Source: Odoribacter splanchnicus DSM 20712
GTDB lineage: Bacteria > Bacteroidota > Bacteroidia > Bacteroidales > Marinifilaceae
Length of the DNA stretch: 64,000 bases
Assembly (NCBI RefSeq): GCF_000190535.1
Contig: NC_015160.1
Span: forward strand, 558,001-622,000
Direction: 5' to 3'
Under the pieces are notes generated by a model. That model had not been told where the DNA came from. It made no database searches and saw nothing but the letters and a program-made list of their open reading frames with translations. Of this stretch, positions 19,016 through 27,219 are shown piece after piece; within the stretch, counting starts at the first letter, position 1; each line of letters begins with the position of its first letter. The translations under genes and the position numbers were made by a program.

Positions 19016-19192
19016 TTATTTCCCATTGATTTCGTCCAGAATCTCCTGTATCTGTTCCTGGCAACCGCCACAACCGGTTCCTGCGTTCGTCGCTTCGCCT
19101 ACTTCTTCGACGGTTTTTAATCCTTTTTCACGAATTGCATTTTCAATTTCTTCTCTGCTTACTTCAAAGCAGTGGCAAATAATTTCACTCAT
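19016..19192 (-). CDS. Small BFD-like [2Fe-2S]-binding protein (58 aa)
   Basis: Short gene found by direct reading: start ATG at 19192, stop TAA at 19016-19018, 58 residues. It begins M-S-E-I-I-C-H-C-F-E-V-S and ends in G-T-G-C-G-G-C-Q-E-Q-I-Q-E-I-L. The four cysteines Cys6, Cys8, Cys41 and Cys44 form the C-x-C ... C-x2-C pattern of the bacterioferritin-associated ferredoxin fold (Fer2_BFD). It probably binds one [2Fe-2S] cluster and acts in electron transfer or iron/sulfur handling. It is a free-standing gene, convergent with the LytTR gene. Direct repeat copy A (19225-19308) forms its upstream region. Confidence 0.85.
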   Translation of the reverse strand: MSEIICHCFEVSREEIENAIREKGLKTVEEVGEATNAGTGCGGCQEQIQEILDEINGK

Positions 19193-19224
19193 AGTCTTTC
19201 CATTTTATTGATTCATATTACTTT

Positions 19225-19308
19225 TCATTCGTTTGAATGAATGCGGTAAATTTAAAGTAATTTTCTAAAAATGGCAGAATATATTCAATCATATCTTTTT
19301 ATGAGGAT
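19225..19308. repeat. 84-bp direct repeat, copy A
   Basis: Matches 32597-32680 over 84 bp with about 8 substitutions and no gaps. The pair flanks the whole minus-strand sigma/FecR/SusCD/TlpA locus. This copy lies just upstream of the BFD-like gene and contains a small CATTC-gttt-GAATG palindrome. No similarity between the copies is obvious beyond these limits. Confidence 0.8.
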
Positions 19309-19344
19309 ATAGATTTGAATTATATTGAAGCAGTTCCATCCCGT

Positions 19345-20691
19345 TTAAATATCAGGAAGAGCATTTAAAATCTTTTCGGCGTCTGGTGAAGAAGGGCGGA
19401 CTGCTTTGGGGTTGATAATCTTGCCATCCGGGTCAATAAGAATGAAATGAGGGATACCGTCGATATTATAATCCCGTTGGAATTGACTCCCTCGCCCAAG
19501 CAAAAGTTGAACGCCGGAGAGTTCTCCCGATTTGACTGTTTCTTCCCATGCTGCCTTATCCTCGTCGGTGGAAAGACCGAGGAAGGTGATGTTTTTCCCT
19601 TCCATTTTCTTTTCCAGTTCTATCAAATAGGGCATTTCTCTTTTACAGGGACCGCACCAGGTCGCCCACATGTCGATATACAGATATTTCCCTTTGAAAT
19701 CCTTCAAGGAGTAAGTTTTACCGTTAATGTCCTTGGCCTGGAAGTCCGGGGAAAGTTTGCCGGTAACGGCAATGTTCCGTTTGTCATACTCTGTTTTATA
19801 GGCAGTCCGTAGAGTCGGGTCAGTCACGTAAGTATTGTAAATATTTTCCAGTTCGGTGATATGGTTAATACCGTTCTTTATCTGTCTGATGGCAATCTCG
19901 TTCAGAAGAGATTGTTTTAGCTTGTCATTTTTGAAATGTTGGGCGATATATTTCATCCGGGCAACATTTTTATTGTAGATGCCGGAGATTTCTTTATCCT
20001 TGCTTCCAAGCACAAGAGCAGCCTCTATAATAAATTCCCTGTAAATGTCAAGGTCAATCAGACTTTCGTCTTCCTGTACGTATTTTTCCAATGTTGAATA
20101 ATATTCCTCATTCGGGCGATAAGTTGTGTCGAACATGATATGTCCCATGGGATACATAACCAAACTGATCAGATATGAATACTTGATTCGTCCCTCCTCC
20201 AGTTTTGCAAATTCGGGATTTACCGCTTCCAGTTTCCGGGCTTTCAATAAATTGGCTGCCTCGTCTGTCTTCTCGTTGACAAGACTGACAATCTCCTTTA
20301 GTGAGCGCTCGTATTCGGGGGGGATTATCGGGTTGTAAGTGATAGAATTGAGGTATTCTATTACCGGAGTGTTTTTTCCTTCGAATTTCATGCTGTCCTT
20401 AAAATTGTTGGCATCAAAAGAAATTGTGACACGATCGCCTTTCTGGAAAAAAACATTTTTGGCTTCCTCGCCATAAAACAGACGGGCGTATATCATATTC
20501 CCCTGTAATGTACAGCTGGCTTTTCCGTGTTTATCCAGATCCGTTTCCTTGATCATTTCCGGGCTGACAACAATGGCAATTTTGGAATAGGTCATGTTTT
20601 GCACGTTGAAGTCTACGACGATATCGTCGTTGTTTTGCTGTGAACAAGAGCAAACGACCGAGAGTAAAATAATAAATATAAAGTTTCTCAT
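19345..20691 (-). CDS. TlpA-like thiol-disulfide oxidoreductase lipoprotein
   Basis: Envelope thioredoxin of 448 residues from the ATG at 20691. That start gives a clean lipoprotein signal (MRNFIFIILLSVVCSCSQQ); a longer frame to 20736 would bury it and overlap the upstream gene. The N-terminal half is DUF4369-like. The thioredoxin domain starts at about 310 (GKLSPDFQAKDINGKTYSL), with the active site WATWCGPCKREMPYL (CGPC) and the cis-Pro segment GIPHFILIDPDG. It is the last gene of the minus-strand SusCD operon, 16 bp after a second TlpA gene. A role in reducing or isomerising disulfides of the transported substrate or of partner proteins is inferred. Confidence 0.9.
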   Translation of the reverse strand: MRNFIFIILLSVVCSCSQQNNDDIVVDFNVQNMTYSKIAIVVSPEMIKETDLDKHGKASCTLQGNMIYARLFYGEEAKNVFFQKGDRVTISFDANNFKDSMKFEGKNTPVIEYLNSITYNPIIPPEYERSLKEIVSLVNEKTDEAANLLKARKLEAVNPEFAKLEEGRIKYSYLISLVMYPMGHIMFDTTYRPNEEYYSTLEKYVQEDESLIDLDIYREFIIEAALVLGSKDKEISGIYNKNVARMKYIAQHFKNDKLKQSLLNEIAIRQIKNGINHITELENIYNTYVTDPTLRTAYKTEYDKRNIAVTGKLSPDFQAKDINGKTYSLKDFKGKYLYIDMWATWCGPCKREMPYLIELEKKMEGKNITFLGLSTDEDKAAWEETVKSGELSGVQLLLGRGSQFQRDYNIDGIPHFILIDPDGKIINPKAVRPSSPDAEKILNALPDI

Positions 20692-20707
20692 TTTAAAGTG
20701 TATATGA

Positions 20708-21835
20708 TTAATCATAAATTTCCTGCATGGCAGCATCCAGCCATCCGCCTCTTGCGTTTACATTAATGATTTTTCCCTTGTCGTTTACAAGGATAGAGGA
20801 AGGAACTCCGCTCAGGTTATAAGCCCGGAAAGCCGCTTTGGTATTATCGATAAGCTGTTCCCAAGGCATCTTTTCCTCTTCCAAAGCCTGATGCCAATTC
20901 TTCGGATCACTGTCAATGGAGATACTCACGATATTTAACCCTTTGGGATGGTAGGTATTGTACGTGTTACGCATGTGAGGTATCTCCCCGCGGCAGGGAC
21001 TACACCATGATGCCCAGAATTCAATTAATGTAGTGGTCCCGGGTTTCACAAAATCCGATATTTTCTTTTTACTTCCGTCCGCTGCCGTGAGTTCCATGTC
21101 GATGAAAGATCCTCCGATAAATACCTGTTTGCCCTGGATCGTTGCCCGAAGAGCCTGGCCCATTTCCGAATTTTGCATTTCGGGGGATAGGCAGGTGAAT
21201 AATCCTTCGATTTCTTTCAAAGAAAGGTCGGAATTCTTGTCGGAGAGTTCTTGTGCGATTTTAACGCTGATGGCAGATTCGGGATGTGCTTTAAGGTAGT
21301 TGATTTGAGTCTCTCTGAGGGCTAGTCTTTTTTGGGTGACGAGTTTGGCCAGATCAATCGCTTTGGCTAAATCTTTCGAATTGTAATAAGCTTCCCCGTA
21401 AGCGCGGAACGTTTTGCTCCGGTCGTCCTCCATGGGTTGTATCTCGTTCAGGTAGTTTTGATATTCAGTTTGAGTCCCGCTTCCGGAGATCTGAAACACG
21501 GGATATTTGCTGGAATAGTCGCAAGTGGCTTCTATCGCTGCATTGTCGATAAATAACGAGAAGTTTACAATTTTACTGCGGGTCAGCCGGTCATTGGGAT
21601 CAAGGTAGATGCTGACCGTGCAATAACGCGGCACATCGAATTTACCCAGAAACCTGAATTTACCCCCCGATATTTTCGTACTGTCGATGAAATGAGGTTG
21701 ATTGGTATCATCCAGTGCCAGAAAAACGGGTTTCCCTTCCCATGCTTCGGGGACATGTCCGGTGAGGGTATATCCGTCGTGTTCCGTACAACTGACGACG
21801 GATAGAATGAGTGCGATAAATAGAATGTATTTCAT
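20708..21835 (-). CDS. TlpA-like thiol-disulfide oxidoreductase lipoprotein (second copy)
   Basis: A protein of 375 residues with a lipoprotein signal ending L-S-V-V-S-C (Cys16). It has an N-terminal DUF4369-like domain (GYTLTGHVPEAWEGKPVFLA) and a C-terminal AhpC/TSA-type thioredoxin domain. The active site is FWASWCSPCRGEIPHM (CSPC), and the cis-Pro region is GVPSSILVNDKG. The following TlpA differs strongly in the N-terminal half, so this is not a recent tandem duplication. A MITE-like element lies just upstream (21862-21972), between this gene and the IPT-like lipoprotein gene, and may split the original operon transcript. Confidence 0.9.
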   Translation of the reverse strand: MKYILFIALILSVVSCTEHDGYTLTGHVPEAWEGKPVFLALDDTNQPHFIDSTKISGGKFRFLGKFDVPRYCTVSIYLDPNDRLTRSKIVNFSLFIDNAAIEATCDYSSKYPVFQISGSGTQTEYQNYLNEIQPMEDDRSKTFRAYGEAYYNSKDLAKAIDLAKLVTQKRLALRETQINYLKAHPESAISVKIAQELSDKNSDLSLKEIEGLFTCLSPEMQNSEMGQALRATIQGKQVFIGGSFIDMELTAADGSKKKISDFVKPGTTTLIEFWASWCSPCRGEIPHMRNTYNTYHPKGLNIVSISIDSDPKNWHQALEEEKMPWEQLIDNTKAAFRAYNLSGVPSSILVNDKGKIINVNARGGWLDAAMQEIYD

Positions 21836-21861
21836 CTTTAAAATCGATTTGCTGTTTTTAA

Positions 21862-21972
21862 AGAGGGTGTGTCAAAATGCAAATTTTCGTATTTTTAGTG
21901 GCTTCTCAATATTGATTATCAATAAATTGCAACTATATAATTTATCGAAACACGCATTTTGACACACCCTCT
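21862..21972. mobile_element. 111-bp MITE-like element with 19-bp perfect terminal inverted repeats
   Basis: Arms AGAGGGTGTGTCAAAATGC (21862-21880) and GCATTTTGACACACCCTCT (21954-21972) are perfect inverse copies. The 73-bp AT-rich interior has no gene. GAGGGTGTGTCAAAA-type ends look like transposon termini, so a non-autonomous insertion is the preferred reading. No clear target-site duplication is visible. The structure could also act as a terminator or mRNA-stability hairpin within the operon. Confidence 0.6.
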
Positions 21973-21980
21973 ATGTGGTA

Positions 21981-23342
21981 TTATTGTACCTCTTCGTATG
22001 TGAAATCGATCCGGAAAGTAACCATACCCATTCCGTAATATGAAGATTCATAAGATACGCTTGTAACGTAATTATCTTCATCATACGTGTAGTTTAACTC
22101 GTGGGTCGTTGTTTCTTCCGTCTCCGGATCTACTACCGACATTTTTACGGGAATTCCTGCCGATTTTTCTCCGATCAACCCTGTGAATGCAGCGTACATC
22201 CATCCCCAATCTTGAGTATAGTCTATGTTTGAAAGTTGTAAGAAAAGGGCTGCAATGTCCATTCCTGGACGAGTGTATTTTTGTGTTTGGTCGTATTCGA
22301 ATGATGTTCCGCTGACATCGACTAAATTGCCGGCATCAAAAGTATATTCTAAATTGTTAAGACCTCCTTTGCCTTCATAGGATTTCATATACCGGTCTGC
22401 ATATGTCCAGTCAGCACTCATGTTTACGTCCTTTGTATTCCAAAGATTATAGAAAATTGTAGCATTTGATTGTGCTAAATCATCGGTTACACTCAGAGTA
22501 ACCTGTCTTACATATCCTTCTAATTCCCAGTCAGGATCCGGATTACTGATAGATAAAATAATTTGGTCATTGTTTGTTTGTACATCATAGTTCATCTCAT
22601 GTTCGTAAAGGACATTAGCGTACTTGAAACTTTGTGGACTGTTGGCTGCATAGGAAATTTCGAATGTAGATTCTGTGATATAATCTGCCATTATTTGACT
22701 GAAATCATTTACCCAGCCGATCTTGACCAATCGTTTGTATTTTACAATTTCGAACTCTTCGGTTAATGTCCATTCCCCTCCATCCTGGGCAAGGATAAGA
22801 CGGTAAGTTCCGGCACTGAGGTCTGTGGGTAAAGTACAAATCAATCCGCTCTGGTAGTCTGTTACAGTCAATTCAGTTCGGGTGCCATTCCCGGTTTCTG
22901 CGTATACTTTTGACGTTTCGTTGTATCCGTTACCGCCAATATTTATTATTTGGCCGGTAAATCCTGCTTCGGGTATTTCTAATCCGATGATTGGGAGTGA
23001 AGCCGCTGTTAATTCAATGCTTCCCAATTCCCATTCGCCGTCTTGTTTTAGTACCAACGTATATTGTCCTGGTGTTAAGCTCATCGGCACGGTCATTGTC
23101 ACACCGGTGGAAACAATGGTTAGTTGACTTACATCGGCAGATGAGGCTGTGCCTTTGAAGGTGAACTGTGCTGTTGAAGCGAATCCGGTACCGGATACGA
23201 TAATTTCCGTACCGATTTCAGCTGTAGCGGGTATTCTCACGTTTGATACAGGGTTTTGTGGTGTCGGATCATCATCATCCGAACAAGCCGTGAATGCGCA
23301 AATGCTGCATATCATAAGCATCATTATCCGAATTTTTTTCAT
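21981..23342 (-). CDS. IPT/TIG-like repeat lipoprotein of unknown function
   Basis: Lipoprotein of 453 residues; the signal ends C-A-F-T-A-C, followed by an acidic SDDDDPTP linker typical of surface-exposed Bacteroidetes lipoproteins. Two Ig-like IPT/TIG-type repeats are visible: VRIPATAEIGTEIIVSGTGF, and IPEAGFTGQIINIGGNGY. Each is followed by a V-P/L-P-x-x-L-x-x-G-x-Y-x-L closing strand. The C-terminal half (about 220-453) has no family I recognise. It lies between the PKD-like gene and the TlpA genes, a position with no counterpart in the plus-strand locus, and is probably a surface accessory. Confidence 0.7.
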   Translation of the reverse strand: MKKIRIMMLMICSICAFTACSDDDDPTPQNPVSNVRIPATAEIGTEIIVSGTGFASTAQFTFKGTASSADVSQLTIVSTGVTMTVPMSLTPGQYTLVLKQDGEWELGSIELTAASLPIIGLEIPEAGFTGQIINIGGNGYNETSKVYAETGNGTRTELTVTDYQSGLICTLPTDLSAGTYRLILAQDGGEWTLTEEFEIVKYKRLVKIGWVNDFSQIMADYITESTFEISYAANSPQSFKYANVLYEHEMNYDVQTNNDQIILSISNPDPDWELEGYVRQVTLSVTDDLAQSNATIFYNLWNTKDVNMSADWTYADRYMKSYEGKGGLNNLEYTFDAGNLVDVSGTSFEYDQTQKYTRPGMDIAALFLQLSNIDYTQDWGWMYAAFTGLIGEKSAGIPVKMSVVDPETEETTTHELNYTYDEDNYVTSVSYESSYYGMGMVTFRIDFTYEEVQ

Positions 23343-23393
23343 AACATTTAGATTTTAGAAATTAATAATATAGATAAATTGAACACTTAAAAC

Positions 23394-24959
23394 TTACCAT
23401 TCTCTATAGGTTACGTCGACAATACGGGCAAAACCGTCGTAGACTTCCGGTTCCACTCCTGAAAAATCTCCGCTCATTTCCGTGTCGTTATATATCCGGA
23501 GGATACCTTCCTCACCCCGTAGGCTTCCGATGATCAGATTGTACGAACGGGAGTCACTGGTATTTTTGCGGAATAGATTGAATTTCAGGCGGGTGATTTC
23601 CTCTCCTCCCGGTAATGTAAACTGCACTTTTGCCTGCAACGGTTTCGTGGAAAGGTCTACCTGGTAGAGGGTACCGCCCACGGCATAGTACATACAGTTT
23701 TTCAGTGAACTGAAAGCGAAGAGGTCTGTCACCTTTGTTATATCGGTACATTCCGACAAGTCGCCATAATAAGCCTTCCCAAGCGCGTTAGGACAACTAC
23801 TCCACGATTGAGGGACTATGTCGCCTAGCTGGATGCCGTAAAGGTAGCGTTTGTCGCCGTCTGCCAGTACTGTATAGGTTACTGCCATTTGCCCGCTACC
23901 CGGGTCATATCGGGTGTTCTCCATGTACACGTAGTCTAGTCCGGTGGGAAATTCATCAAATGCCGAACCCGTAACTCCTCCCGTCGTCGCTTGCATGTCT
24001 TCCATCAGTTCTGCCATTTCATTCATCTCCCGCAAAGGTTCCTGATTGTTCAGGTCTGAGGAAGCTAAAGTTTGTCCGTATCCCATGAAGCGTTTGTTGT
24101 CGATATCGTATATCATCACCAGGGGAGCGAGGATCATGTTGCCTGCAACATTGCTGCCTGCCATGGGGGCTACCCGGAAATCTTTGTTTATGGGAGAACT
24201 GAAAAGTCCGAGAATCTCACCCATATTGCTCGCATAGTGGAAATCCGTCCCGGCAACCATCATTTTGGCATTGACCGTGGGTATTATTTCATGTGGGCTT
24301 ACTGCTTGTCCGTTCCCCATCTCGTAACGTATATTGTATTCTTCCGTCCAGGCAAAACCGTCACTGCTCAAGCGGGTTGCTCCGTCATCCGTCAGCAAGT
24401 AGAAAGGCGATCCGGTTTCGGCGAGGTCTTCCAGTTGCTGGATACGCCGTGGGCCGTTTAATTCCGGCATATCCTGGCTGGATAATAAGTCCCTGTAAGT
24501 TTCTCCCGTGACCATGGATATCATGTCCAGTCGTGTCCGACCGTTGTCGGAGCACAACACCATCCAGCCCTCGGAAGTGGTTTGGGTGACTTCCAGTTCG
24601 TAAGTCTGTTGCCAGAACAAACCGCTTGTACGGTTGGTTATCGTGAAATATAGCGTGTATGTCCCTTCCGCCAATACCACTTCATAATCCAAAATGCGTT
24701 CATTTCCGATCACGGTAGCTGTAACGGCGTCTGCCTGCGGAATCACTTTCCACTCGAACTGGTAATCTTCTTCCGTGAATTGTTCACCTTCAATTTGCGG
24801 TGTCAACTGTAAACGTTCGAATTTTCGTACGGGTATTTTCTCATCAATGCCGGTCACCACCGGGGAGGAGAGTTCCCGGTAATCGTAATTCCCCAAATCT
24901 TCGGCACAGGATATCAGTAAGAAAATCCAGCAGGCCGTGTATAATAATCCTTTTCGCAT
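23394..24959 (-). CDS. PKD-like family lipoprotein of a SusCD locus
   Basis: A protein of 521 residues with a lipoprotein signal ending L-L-I-S-C. The N-terminal PKD-like fold has KIPVRKFERLQLTPQIEGEQ and YQFEWKVIPQAD. The remainder corresponds to the C-terminal region of the protein at 6040-7632 (both have a T-S-E-G-W-M-V-L-C/G-G-T-L-M-L-C strand followed by a D-L/M-I segment). It is encoded 12 bp downstream of the DUF4843 gene. It is probably a surface component that helps substrate capture; there is no catalytic signature. Confidence 0.82.
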   Translation of the reverse strand: MRKGLLYTACWIFLLISCAEDLGNYDYRELSSPVVTGIDEKIPVRKFERLQLTPQIEGEQFTEEDYQFEWKVIPQADAVTATVIGNERILDYEVVLAEGTYTLYFTITNRTSGLFWQQTYELEVTQTTSEGWMVLCSDNGRTRLDMISMVTGETYRDLLSSQDMPELNGPRRIQQLEDLAETGSPFYLLTDDGATRLSSDGFAWTEEYNIRYEMGNGQAVSPHEIIPTVNAKMMVAGTDFHYASNMGEILGLFSSPINKDFRVAPMAGSNVAGNMILAPLVMIYDIDNKRFMGYGQTLASSDLNNQEPLREMNEMAELMEDMQATTGGVTGSAFDEFPTGLDYVYMENTRYDPGSGQMAVTYTVLADGDKRYLYGIQLGDIVPQSWSSCPNALGKAYYGDLSECTDITKVTDLFAFSSLKNCMYYAVGGTLYQVDLSTKPLQAKVQFTLPGGEEITRLKFNLFRKNTSDSRSYNLIIGSLRGEEGILRIYNDTEMSGDFSGVEPEVYDGFARIVDVTYREW

Positions 24960-24970
24960 GGTTGCATATA

Positions 24971-25735
24971 TTAATATTTAAACAATGGTTCTCCGGTTGT
25001 CGGGTCGAAAGCCTCTTCGTCGTATTCTTCTCCCGCTGCTTTCTTTTCTGTTTGGGTGGCCACGTAGTCGCACATTTCTATATAGATAAACTGCCATCTT
25101 GCCAGTGAAATACCGCCTGCCGTATTAAATTCGGCGGGGTCTATTTCCAGTACCCGGCATATTAATTCGAACTTTTGCTGGGAGAATTCTCCCCCGAAGT
25201 CTTCATCCCAACTTTCCGGGGCAACCGTGAAACGGTCGGAGAAGATGATGCGGTAACGAATCACGGTTGTCGTGTCATTTCCACTTTGCACCTGATACTC
25301 GAAAGGCAGGATAAAGTGCTCGTTGGCTTTCAGTTCCAGCACAATCTCCCGGTTTTCTTGTTTCAGTACCGCCGTACGGTTCAGTTGCACGTTATAATCG
25401 AGGTTTACTGCCTCTGCCGGCATTTCTGCGACAGAGACCAGTTCATAGTCGGTTCCTTCTATGGCATTGCCTCCTGCTACACTGATGTCTATCGGGCGGG
25501 CGTATGCCACGGGGCGTCCCAATGCCTGGACTTTTACCGTGACAGTCATCGTGTCGGCACTGGTATAAACGAATGTCACGTTGGTACTGTCAACGATCGT
25601 ATTGTTTAACAAACGGTTGTTGAAATATATTCCGTTGATTTGGTCGAAAGTAGCCGGTTTCTCTTCGTTACATCCTGCCAGTCCGAACAATACCGTCATT
25701 CCCCAGTATACTTTCCTGATTATGTTTTTCTTCAT
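24971..25735 (-). CDS. DUF4843 domain lipoprotein
   Basis: A protein of 254 residues from the ATG at 25735. That start gives MKKNIIRKVYWGMTVLFGLA followed by Cys, a typical lipoprotein signal; the frame stays open to 25915 but would overlap the SusD gene. The body is beta-rich with strands such as TMTVTVKVQALGRPVAYARP and the motif AIEGTDYELV, as in other DUF4843 members. It follows the SusD gene by 19 bp and corresponds in position to 5275-6006. Predicted cell-surface accessory of the SusCD complex; function unknown. Confidence 0.83.
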   Translation of the reverse strand: MKKNIIRKVYWGMTVLFGLAGCNEEKPATFDQINGIYFNNRLLNNTIVDSTNVTFVYTSADTMTVTVKVQALGRPVAYARPIDISVAGGNAIEGTDYELVSVAEMPAEAVNLDYNVQLNRTAVLKQENREIVLELKANEHFILPFEYQVQSGNDTTTVIRYRIIFSDRFTVAPESWDEDFGGEFSQQKFELICRVLEIDPAEFNTAGGISLARWQFIYIEMCDYVATQTEKKAAGEEYDEEAFDPTTGEPLFKY

Positions 25736-25754
25736 TGCTGTTGTGATTACTTGG

Positions 25755-27209
25755 TTATCTGTTTTCTGTTTCAGTGTCGGGCAAAGGCACCACGAATACT
25801 GCATTTGACGGAGCCGGGTTGTTCGTTGCCGAATTCGACCGGATAATCGATGAGTACATCCGTTTGTACATGAAGAATAATTGTCCTTCGCCATAAACTT
25901 CGCGGATGTATTCATATTGCAGAAGGGTGGTGGTCAGGGTCTGTAAATTGCTTACTCCCCGGTTTTTACGCAACGTGTTTATGTATGATACTCCGTTAGC
26001 CAGGCTGTTGGATTGGCTTTCTGCGGCGATCAGGTACATTTCGCCCAGCCGTAGCAAGGGGATCATGGTATTTTCTATCCGTCCCGATTCCGTCATGTCC
26101 GAATATTTGTAGAAATAGCGTGCGCTTCCCGAGGAAATCCAATTGGAACGGCAACGGTAGTCGTCCAGATTTCCGCCGGTTCCGGTTCCACCGTAAATAG
26201 TTTGTTCCAGTAAATCGGTTTCCATGCGGAATACCATGTTGGGGGCTAACGATGGGTCGAAATATTCTTCGAACAATTCTCCTCGTTGGCTGTCAGAGAG
26301 GGCGAACAGAACTTCTGGCGAGAAAATACGGTCCGGATCCTGGGCAGTTCCGTTCACCAGGCTTCTGTCTACGAAAGGAAATATGCCGTTATTGGAAGCT
26401 TTTATCACTTCAGTGGAATAATTGAATGCATTTTCCCGTTGTCCGGCGTACAGGCATACACGGGCCAGCAGGCCTGTTACGGCATAGTAGTTTAACCGTA
26501 GTGCCCGGTAACATAAGAAATTCGAACTTTCGCCTGCATTCCCGCTTGACAATCCTCCTTCCGTTTTCACGGGATCTTCGTTTAGGAGGATACGTGCTTC
26601 CTGCAAATCTTGTATGATTTTTGTCATCACTTCCGATGCGGGCAGCAAAGGTTCGGGGGACAATACCTCCGACGTGTAGTAGGGGATACTGGTTGCCTCC
26701 GGGTTTCTCGAATATACGGGACCGAACAGGCGTAGCATATCGAAATGCAGCATCGCTCTCAGTGCCAGGGCTTCGCCTTGGATTATGTTATAGTTGTTTC
26801 CCGTGAATAATTCTTCGCGGGATTTCATATTTTCCAGTAATTTATTGCAGTTTAGAATCAGAGCGTATGCCTTGTCCCAGGTGGAACTCATACAGCTACG
26901 CCAGTATTCGGTGTTGTAATTATAATCTTTTAAGTCCGTGTAATTCCCCCATACCAGGCTTTCGTTGCCGATTTCGTAGGCGCCTCCCATGATTTCGATC
27001 ATTTCTACTGTCAGGGATTTTCCGTACAGGGCCTCGTCATTCAGTCCGATATAAATGCCGTTTAGTGCTTTCTGGAATCCCTCTTCCGATTTCACCAGTT
27101 CATCCTCTGAGATCTGGTCGTAGGGTTGGACATCCAGCCAATTGCTGCATCCTGCCAGTAAAAATGCCAGGCAGTACAGTCCGATCAGTCGTTGTATATT
27201 CATGTTCAT
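25755..27209 (-). CDS. SusD/RagB-family substrate-binding outer-membrane lipoprotein
   Basis: SusD-like lipoprotein. The start at 27209 (or the ATG two codons on, at 27203) gives a signal peptide ending F-L-L-A-G-C; a longer frame to 27260 would overlap the SusC gene. After the lipidated Cys comes SNWLDVQPYDQISEDELVKS, then the helical scaffold (GEALALRAMLHFDMLRLFGP) and the C-terminal LLRLGEMYLIAAESQS and YIREVYGEGQLFFMYKRM. It is closer to the SusD at 3845 than to the one at 16693, in keeping with the relation between the loci. Confidence 0.93.
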   Translation of the reverse strand: MNMNIQRLIGLYCLAFLLAGCSNWLDVQPYDQISEDELVKSEEGFQKALNGIYIGLNDEALYGKSLTVEMIEIMGGAYEIGNESLVWGNYTDLKDYNYNTEYWRSCMSSTWDKAYALILNCNKLLENMKSREELFTGNNYNIIQGEALALRAMLHFDMLRLFGPVYSRNPEATSIPYYTSEVLSPEPLLPASEVMTKIIQDLQEARILLNEDPVKTEGGLSSGNAGESSNFLCYRALRLNYYAVTGLLARVCLYAGQRENAFNYSTEVIKASNNGIFPFVDRSLVNGTAQDPDRIFSPEVLFALSDSQRGELFEEYFDPSLAPNMVFRMETDLLEQTIYGGTGTGGNLDDYRCRSNWISSGSARYFYKYSDMTESGRIENTMIPLLRLGEMYLIAAESQSNSLANGVSYINTLRKNRGVSNLQTLTTTLLQYEYIREVYGEGQLFFMYKRMYSSIIRSNSATNNPAPSNAVFVVPLPDTETENR

Positions 27210-27219
27210 AACATTTGCT

